From the IMG/VR virus record IMGVR_UViG_3300037088_000791, positions 1 to 30,570 of that record: DNA of 30,570 bases; one strand, given 5' to 3'. The notes under the pieces are model-generated. The model made no database searches. It had not been told where the DNA came from and worked only from the letters and a program-made list of their open reading frames with translations. Positions 25,614 through 30,570 of this stretch are shown here, one piece after another; position 1 is the first letter of the stretch; every line of letters starts with the position of its first letter. A program made the translations under genes and the position numbers. The stretch comes from a virus.

Positions 25614-26051
25614 ATGAGCTGGATCACCGTAACAGACGAAGAGGCCATGCCGGTGGCATCGCCGGAGCGGCAGTCAATCGCCGGCATCAAACGGGCCGAT
25701 GACCTCTCGGATAAAGTCGCGGAGGCGACCGAAACATTCCGCGACGCGATACGGTCCAGCGGCCAGCCTCTGGACGTTGACGGGACGGTACCGCTCTCGC
25801 TGAAGAGGTATGTGATTGCCTGGGCCATATGGGCCTTTGTCTCGCAGGGCATGCCGAAAGTGCCATCGATTCAAACCGAGGCGCGAAAGTCGGAAAATGA
25901 CAAGGCCGAAAAGATGCTGGAGCGAGTTATTGACGGCAAATTGAAGGTCAGCGCTCCGGACCCGAACCAGACAATCAGTCACGGGGTCAGCCTCGTGCGG
26001 CGCGGGCGGCGCGTGAGGACCGATAGCTTCGACAAGCTGGGTGCGACGTGA
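25614..26051 (+). CDS. Mu gp36-like head-tail connector (DUF1320-like)
   Basis: This is a 145-residue protein. TVTDEEAM near the start matches the 'vt..e' opening of gp36-like connectors. The helical middle has DKVAEATETFRDAIRSSGQP, an LSLKRYVIAWAIWAFV helix and SENDKAEKMLERVIDGKLKV, which fits the layout 'l...a..iA.y.L......e....Y..ai..L..i..G....'. Such proteins attach to the portal ring. The stop overlaps the start of the next gene. Confidence 0.6.
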   Translation: MSWITVTDEEAMPVASPERQSIAGIKRADDLSDKVAEATETFRDAIRSSGQPLDVDGTVPLSLKRYVIAWAIWAFVSQGMPKVPSIQTEARKSENDKAEKMLERVIDGKLKVSAPDPNQTISHGVSLVRRGRRVRTDSFDKLGAT

Positions 26052-27162
26052 CGTGAAAGGCGCGGAACCCAATTACCTGGGGAAGTTGCTGGCGGATATG
26101 AAATCCGAGGTCGCCGGCCTGTCGGCTGATCCGGTGCGGGCGCGGGCGCGGATCCGGCAGTTGCTGGACCAGCTGGGTCACTGGGCTCTGGTGAACTCGA
26201 ACGACGATAGCGAGGATTCATGTCCGGCAGGAACTATTGAGCGGCTATTCGGCGAGGAAGAGCCAGCCGCCGATCGCAGCGAGCCGGATTCCAAACGGAA
26301 ACCGGCAGAGTTGGCTGAGTGGCGCCGCCACATGCGGTCGCGCGTGCCCGCTGTGAGGCGCTATCTAGCTGCCATCCATGAAGCGCTGTTGCCAGCGCGA
26401 TTGGAGATGCAGGCCAAGATCCTCAGCAAATCCGCCTTGGCGAACGAACCGGCTCCGTGCTCATTCGCTCCACGCTCCACGCTCCACGCTCCACGCTCCA
26501 CACCCCTGGCGAACAGCGAAGGCTCCGGCGCGGCGATGGATTTCATGTTCGACCTGCGCAAGTTCAAGCTCAACTTCGAGAGCGTAATGCGAGTGGCCGG
26601 GTTGGATGCTTTCCAGGCGGCCGGGGCGCAGGCTCTCGTCGAGATGGGCAAGGACGATCCGTTCAAGGCGACGCCAGCGGCGGTGCAGCGATTTCTTGCG
26701 GATCGGGAGAATAAGATGGCGGATACGCCGCAGGACATCTTTGACCAGGTGAAAAGCGGGCTGGCTGAGGGGTTCGATAAGGGCGAGACGATGTCTGAGC
26801 TGGCGGGGCGGGTAAAGGCAGCGTTTGGCGACATCGAAAAGGGCCGCGCCATGACCATCGCCATGACCGAGACGAGCGCGGCATACGGGCAGGGGCGCAA
26901 CGATGCTCAGAAGCAAGCCGGGGCCAAATGGAAGCGATGGATGACCTCCGGCAACGCGAATGTGCGGGCGGCGCACCGCATGGTCAACGGCGAGGTTATT
27001 CCGTTTGACGACTCGTTCACGATGGTTGACGAGCGGACGGGGGAATCGGATGAAATCCGGTTCCCGGGCGACCCCGATGGCGAGCCGTGGAATGTCATCA
27101 ACTGTCATTGTAAGTGCGGGGTGGTGCTCAAGGGGCCGCCGGAGGAAGACGCCGTCGAATGA
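26041..27162 (+). CDS. Mu gpF-like minor head protein with a repeat-encoded insert
   Basis: This 373-residue protein (369 if the GTG at 26053 is used) has a C-terminal Mu F/SPP1 gp7 domain: TSGNANVRAAHRMVNGEVIP, a conserved FPGDPDGEPWNVINCHCKC (about 340-358) with Cys and His that probably bind a metal. The N-terminal 140 residues are helical. Residues about 140-157 (FAPRSTLHAPRSTPLA) are encoded by five copies of a 7-bp repeat inserted in frame. In Mu the F gene follows portal directly; here it stands after the capsid and connector genes. It is a minor head protein injected or placed near the portal. Confidence 0.75.
   Translation: MRRDVKGAEPNYLGKLLADMKSEVAGLSADPVRARARIRQLLDQLGHWALVNSNDDSEDSCPAGTIERLFGEEEPAADRSEPDSKRKPAELAEWRRHMRSRVPAVRRYLAAIHEALLPARLEMQAKILSKSALANEPAPCSFAPRSTLHAPRSTPLANSEGSGAAMDFMFDLRKFKLNFESVMRVAGLDAFQAAGAQALVEMGKDDPFKATPAAVQRFLADRENKMADTPQDIFDQVKSGLAEGFDKGETMSELAGRVKAAFGDIEKGRAMTIAMTETSAAYGQGRNDAQKQAGAKWKRWMTSGNANVRAAHRMVNGEVIPFDDSFTMVDERTGESDEIRFPGDPDGEPWNVINCHCKCGVVLKGPPEEDAVE
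26467..26501. repeat. 7-bp tandem repeat (GCTCCAC, five copies) inside a gene
   Basis: Five perfect copies of GCTCCAC encode a STLHAPR-type peptide in the gpF-like gene. The motif is the reverse complement of the one at 13428-13462. Confidence 0.9.
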
Positions 27163-27680
27163 ACTTTGAATTCACCATTCCAGCGGGGGCGGCGAAGGCA
27201 GCGGCGCGCTGCCGGGACCAGGCGGGGCTCCTGGGGGCGCTGGCGGCGCGGATGGATCTGCTCAATGAAGCGGCAGTGACTGAGATCCAACTGAAACGGT
27301 TCAGTAAGAGCGGGCCGGAATCGCTGGGAATAAGGACGAACAGATTAAGCCTCTCAATCCGGCCCAGCAAAGCGGTCGTTTCGGGCGACGCGGTCCTCTC
27401 CACGATTGGCAGCAACGTGAAGTATCTGGGGGTGCATGAGGAGGGATACAAAGGAACAGTACAGGTGAGGCGCCATGTCCGACAGCGGTTTGCGAAGGAA
27501 AAGTTCTTTGGCAAATGGCGACTAAACCGGAAGGCGGACGTGGAGGTGGGTACGTTTATGCGGAAGATGAATATTCCCGCGCGGGCGCCTCTGCGGCGCG
27601 GGATCGAAGATTGCCGCGAGATGTATCGCGCCGGCCTGGCGTCGGTGGCAAGCGACTTCTACGCGGGAAAGGCGGCATGA
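27159..27680 (+). CDS. Phage virion morphogenesis protein (Mu gpG-like)
   Basis: This is a 173-residue protein from an ATGA start at 27159 overlapping the gpF-like stop. The earlier open frame is a shadow. The segment NEAAVTEIQLKRFSKSGPES, followed by an RTNRLSLSI strand and GSNVKYLGVHEEGY, matches the gpG/HK97 gp10 type, ending in NIPARAPLRRGIEDCREMY, where 'iPaRpfLg' is typical. Such proteins complete or bind the tail interface. The context beside F fits Mu. Confidence 0.7.
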   Translation: MNFEFTIPAGAAKAAARCRDQAGLLGALAARMDLLNEAAVTEIQLKRFSKSGPESLGIRTNRLSLSIRPSKAVVSGDAVLSTIGSNVKYLGVHEEGYKGTVQVRRHVRQRFAKEKFFGKWRLNRKADVEVGTFMRKMNIPARAPLRRGIEDCREMYRAGLASVASDFYAGKAA

Positions 27681-28390
27681 GCGACATCCTACAACTCCAG
27701 GAATACCTGTTTAAGGGGCTGTTAAGCTGCGGTTTATTCGACCGGTTTAACGTGGTGTTGGAGCGTCAGTTTCTGGCGCAATCGGAGCTGGCGGTCGAGA
27801 CGCTTTGGCTGACGGCGCGCCAACCGGACGGCCCGGTGGGAGCAGGACTGTATGTCGAGATGCCGCGCTTGCAGGTGCCTAAGCCGAATTCGCTTCAGCG
27901 GAACCTGCTCGCTTCAATCGTGGCGATTGAGAACCGGAATATCAATCTGCTGAGCACGGGCACAGGGACATCCTGCGAAGAGTTGGCGGAGTTGGCGCTG
28001 GATTTCATGTTTGGCTGGGTGCTGGGGTTCAGCAGCGGATTGACTCCGGACGCGGGAGCGATTACGCCGGCTACGGATCTCTTGCAGGGCGACGGCCTGG
28101 TCGTGTTGCGGGCCTCGGTGTCGATGAGGCGCGAGCATCGGCCTTGGATGAGATGCGATATACCCCTGGTGAGTGATGGGAATGATGGGACCTATGGGTT
28201 GGTGAATGGGGCCAATTCACCCGACGCGGATATTTACTATACTTTCGACCGGTCGCTGCCGGGAAAGGCTAACACGAAGGCAAAGCTTTATCAGGGGCCC
28301 CTGGCTTTGCAGGTGGGGCAGATCATCACTTTTGCGGCTTGGCGGCCCAATCTGCTGCCGTCGCACATATCGGTCAAAATAATTACGTAG
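27677..28390 (+). CDS. Tail completion-type protein with chitobiase-like C-terminal domain
   Basis: This is a 237-residue protein from an ATGA overlap at 27677; the frame before it is a shadow. The first 150 residues are alpha/beta and fit tail terminator or neck proteins by position only. The C-terminal about 75 residues (ADIYYTFDRSLPGKANTKAK, then LYQGPLALQVGQIITFAAWR and LLPSHISVKI) follow the pattern of chitobiase/beta-hexosaminidase C-terminal Ig-like domains ('iyYT.DGs.P....lY.gPi.l..g..i.a.A...g..pS'). It could bind sugars on the cell surface. The two parts appear fused. Confidence 0.55.
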   Translation: MSDILQLQEYLFKGLLSCGLFDRFNVVLERQFLAQSELAVETLWLTARQPDGPVGAGLYVEMPRLQVPKPNSLQRNLLASIVAIENRNINLLSTGTGTSCEELAELALDFMFGWVLGFSSGLTPDAGAITPATDLLQGDGLVVLRASVSMRREHRPWMRCDIPLVSDGNDGTYGLVNGANSPDADIYYTFDRSLPGKANTKAKLYQGPLALQVGQIITFAAWRPNLLPSHISVKIIT

Positions 28391-28426
28391 AGCGTGAAGA
28401 AAATTAGAACATAGAAAGAAAACAAT

Positions 28427-29353
28427 ATGCCAGCACTGGATCTAACAACCATCAACGTGGGGGGACCTTGCAAAATCGTCGATGTCGCCCAGGTCATTTA
28501 CACGGAGGGCGACGTGAAGCTCGAACCGAAGCCGGTCTATCGGGAGATTCCATCATCGCTGGGCGGGGCGCTGGATTCGGTCCTGGTTGACCTGGTCTGG
28601 ACGATCAGCGGGGTGCCGAAGTCGGTGTGGGATTCCGGGACCCGGGCGTCGCTGTTGCCGGCGGCATTGACGAATTTCGTGACGGCGGGCGGGCGCGTTT
28701 GCGGGTCGGCTAACCGGGCGGTGACGGTCCAGGGAAGCGACGGCGAGCAATTCGCGTTCACGCGGTCGGCGCTGTCGAAGATGCCGGACGTATTCATGGG
28801 CCTCGGGAAGTCGCTCTATACCGGGTTCGAATACACGGGCTGGATTGGCACGGGGAAGTCTCCGACAGACCCCGATGCGTTCTACACGCAATCGACAGGC
28901 GTGGCGTGGACGCAGGCGGACTATCCGGTCACTCACCAGGAGGCGCTGTGCACGGCGGCCTGGGGCGCGGTCGCCGGCTGGGGCACTGTGTTTGCCGAGG
29001 AAGGCTTCACGCTGACACACGAGCTGAAGTTGAACCCGGTGAAGATGGGCAACATCACCGTGGACCAACGGGTCGAGAGCTACCGCGCGATGGTGGGGTT
29101 CAAGCCGCAGGGACCAACGACGGCGCAATTGCTGGCGGCCATTGGCCTGCAGGGAACGGCGATGGGCATCGGAACGCGGCTGTCGGCCCTGGCGCATAGC
29201 TTCGTCGTGACCGGGACGGGGTTATCGGTGACCGTGCCGGGCGCGGCACTGAATAAGGGGGCGTTCGAGTTTGACTCGAAACTGAACCGGCATGGGGATT
29301 TCGGCATGATTACGGCGCTTTCAGCGCCGGGAGCAAGGCTAACCCTGGCTTGA
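28427..29353 (+). CDS. Tail tube or major tail protein-like
   Basis: This is a 308-residue beta-rich protein. The N-terminus (NVGGPCKIVDVAQVIYTEGD) starts like phage tail tube proteins that begin with a small strand and 'G.....' turn, and the body has many strands with a FEYTGWIGTGKSP and a C-terminal VRSYRAMVGFKP-like segment. It is the largest protein of the tail region, and the position, after connectors and terminators, fits a tail tube. No catalytic motif is present. Confidence 0.55.
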   Translation: MPALDLTTINVGGPCKIVDVAQVIYTEGDVKLEPKPVYREIPSSLGGALDSVLVDLVWTISGVPKSVWDSGTRASLLPAALTNFVTAGGRVCGSANRAVTVQGSDGEQFAFTRSALSKMPDVFMGLGKSLYTGFEYTGWIGTGKSPTDPDAFYTQSTGVAWTQADYPVTHQEALCTAAWGAVAGWGTVFAEEGFTLTHELKLNPVKMGNITVDQRVESYRAMVGFKPQGPTTAQLLAAIGLQGTAMGIGTRLSALAHSFVVTGTGLSVTVPGAALNKGAFEFDSKLNRHGDFGMITALSAPGARLTLA

Positions 29354-29357
29354 CCAA

Positions 29358-29385
29358 AAAGCAGAAAGCAGAAAGCAGAAAGCAA
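29358..29385. repeat. 7-bp tandem repeat (AAAGCAG type)
   Basis: Four heptamers (aaagcag x3, aaagcaa) lie before the next virion gene, with the same motif as at 24636-24663. Confidence 0.9.
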
Positions 29386-29389
29386 AAAT

Positions 29390-29779
29390 ATGATCATACA
29401 CACAATAACACAGACCTATCAGACCAGCCCGAGCCAACAGCTTTCGGGGCAGACGGCGGTGACCGGGGATACGGAGATGAATTCCGATGTCCTGCTGCCC
29501 CCGGCATCAGTGGACGTGGTGCTGAGCCAGGCGCTGACATTGGCGAAGGTGCAATCGCTGGCGCTGGCCTGTACGGGGGCGACCACGGTGCACACCTATA
29601 ACGAAATTACGCTGAGGGATACGATCACCTTCGCGGCTGCGGGGACGATCGTGTGCGCGTCAACGGCCGCGGTGGCCGCGCTGTTTCCGGGGGGCGACTT
29701 CACCTCCATCAAACTAACGAGCACGCCGGGCGCCCTGTTCTCGCTGCGCAGCCTGGTGATGGATACGATGTTCCACTAA
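29390..29779 (+). CDS. Hypothetical virion protein, beta-rich
   Basis: This is a 129-residue protein. It starts 5 bases after a 7-bp repeat and has a Thr/Gln-rich N-terminus (TITQTYQTSPSQQLSGQTAV) and a beta-rich, alanine-rich body. It contains no Cys cluster apart from two Cys in LACTGATT and VCAST. Repeated Thr/Ser/Ala strands suggest a small structural protein of the tail. No known family is recognised. Confidence 0.5.
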   Translation: MIIHTITQTYQTSPSQQLSGQTAVTGDTEMNSDVLLPPASVDVVLSQALTLAKVQSLALACTGATTVHTYNEITLRDTITFAAAGTIVCASTAAVAALFPGGDFTSIKLTSTPGALFSLRSLVMDTMFH

Positions 29780-29788
29780 GCGATTCAG

Positions 29789-30178
29789 GTGAAGATCGAA
29801 TACCGAACGCCGACCGGGACCGGGACGTACTCGGTCCTGGCCGATGAAGGGGCCGGCTCCCTGGGCGAGCGTATCTCCGGCTACTCGGCGCGGCCGGGGC
29901 AATCGGCACTCTTCCGCGGGGGGCTCTGGGTCGTGTCGTTCATGGTGGATCGGGTGCACGCGAGCGCGGACGCGGCGGCGCTGTTCGTTTCGACGCAGGG
30001 GGCGATCTTCGCCGTGCCGGGAGTGTTTGGGCGGGTAAACTTCTTCGATCTCAAGATCACGATCGGGAGCCAGGTGCTTTACTCGTTGATGGCTGGTTGC
30101 ACGGGGTTTTCGCCCGCGCCGGCCAGCGACCAGACTTCGCTGATTAGTTACACGTTTAGCTGGGGCAGCTATGGCTGA
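29789..30178 (+). CDS. Hypothetical virion protein
   Basis: This is a 129-residue protein starting with a GTG at 29789, eight bases after the previous stop. It is beta-rich (GTGTYSVLADEGAGSLGERI, FRGGLWVVSFMVDRVHASAD, NFFDLKITIGSQVLYSL), compatible with a small tail or baseplate protein. No enzyme motif is present. The stop is immediately followed by a 7-bp repeat. Confidence 0.5.
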   Translation: MKIEYRTPTGTGTYSVLADEGAGSLGERISGYSARPGQSALFRGGLWVVSFMVDRVHASADAAALFVSTQGAIFAVPGVFGRVNFFDLKITIGSQVLYSLMAGCTGFSPAPASDQTSLISYTFSWGSYG

Positions 30179-30199
30179 AAAGCAGAAAGCAGAAAGCAG
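30179..30199. repeat. 7-bp tandem repeat (AAAGCAG type)
   Basis: Three perfect AAAGCAG copies precede the final gene of the window, the same motif as at 24636 and 29358. Confidence 0.9.
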
Positions 30200-30201
30200 A
30201 A

Positions 30202-30570
30202 ATGAAGACGCGAATTGGACTGATTGGGCTGGTGACGTTGATGTGCCTGACGGCGCGGGCGACAACGGTCAATTTCTCGACCAAGGCGATGATCGGGGGC
30301 GGCCAGTTGAATGCGCGCCTGACGATCTCGCCGGCTCCGGGGTATGCGCTGTCGGTTTCTGGCACGAATAACATGGTCGGCTGGACGCAGACGGTGCCGA
30401 TGACCAATGGACTGGCGAGCTGCTGGATTGAGCCGGGTCGCTATGAGGTGCGGATTGCGGGGCTCAATGGCTACTGGACGATCAGCGTCTGGGATTCGCC
30501 AGACCCGTTGACGGGTGCGGAAGTGACGGTGGATCTGCTGGCCTATTATTACCCCGGGCAGTCGGCGACG
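30202..30570 (+). CDS. Partial gene: secreted protein with Sec signal peptide (cut by window end)
   Basis: The frame starts at ATG 30202 and is open to the window end (123 codons, no stop). It begins with a signal peptide (MKTRIGLIGLVTLMCLTARA, with a likely cleavage after ARA), followed by a beta-rich domain (NARLTISPAPGYALSVSGTN and on) and a VTVDLLAYYYPGQ end. It is the second protein with a signal peptide in the late block besides the lipoprotein. It may be a virion or cell-surface protein; the C-terminal part is not visible. Confidence 0.6.
   Translation, partial: MKTRIGLIGLVTLMCLTARATTVNFSTKAMIGGGQLNARLTISPAPGYALSVSGTNNMVGWTQTVPMTNGLASCWIEPGRYEVRIAGLNGYWTISVWDSPDPLTGAEVTVDLLAYYYPGQSAT

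Noticed and set aside
1-30570. Integron integrase or other tyrosine recombinase
   Set aside because: I looked for R...H..R...Y patterns in all long frames and found none. The only recombinase is the MuA-like DDE enzyme.
1-30570. tRNA or rRNA genes
   Set aside because: No cloverleaf with a GGTTCGA-type arm and acceptor stem, and no rRNA segments, were recognised by eye.

Overview
The window is most of a Mu-like (transposable, tailed) phage or prophage genome. GC content is high and gaps are packed with 7-bp tandem repeats; from general knowledge of such genomes I lean towards a Verrucomicrobiota-like host (for example Limisphaerales), but no host gene is present to prove it. The early genes run leftwards on the minus strand (13756 down to 206) and the lysis, head and tail genes run rightwards on the plus strand (14153 to the end). 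Between the blocks (13757-14152) lie a probable operator, a broken ribbon-helix-helix gene and a structured leader.

Early block, in transcription order: a ribbon-helix-helix regulator, three small proteins, a MuA-like DDE transposase, a small protein, a MuB-like AAA+ ATPase, an unknown protein, a Gam-like DNA-end protector, a small membrane protein and a DnaA domain IV-like DNA-binding protein. After an interruption come two more early genes (730-993 and 206-733), the last resembling Mu gp16/GemA. A cluster of TGAA(A)GGG repeats near position 1 may mark the phage end.

The interruption (about 1030-7412) is the outstanding feature: an integron-type gene cassette array of 14 cassettes, all in the direction of early transcription, with 14 complete attC sites and a truncated last one. 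No integron integrase or attI is visible. In most cassettes the seven- or eight-base box at the 5' end is the exact complement of the box at the cassette's own 3' end, as expected for units that once existed as circles. Cassettes encode a DNA methyltransferase, a two-gene split transketolase, Cys/His-rich (probably zinc-binding) proteins, coiled-coil proteins and unknowns. Many attC sites carry the stop codon of one gene and the start codon of the next, some as ATGA overlaps, so the array looks like a translationally coupled extension of the early operon.

Late block: an exported lipoprotein, small membrane proteins and a class 3 lipase (probable lysis or exit module), then small and large terminase, Mu gp29-like portal, Mu gpI-like protease, scaffold-like protein, decoration protein, major capsid protein, a secreted protein, gp36-like connector, a gpF-like minor head protein placed after the capsid gene, a gpG-like morphogenesis protein, a tail protein with a chitobiase-like C-terminal domain, a tail tube-like protein and further virion proteins. 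The last gene is cut by the window edge. Nearly every late gap carries a different 7-bp tandem repeat just before a start codon, and a 92-bp element occurs twice (before the portal gene and before the connector genes) as a candidate late regulatory element.
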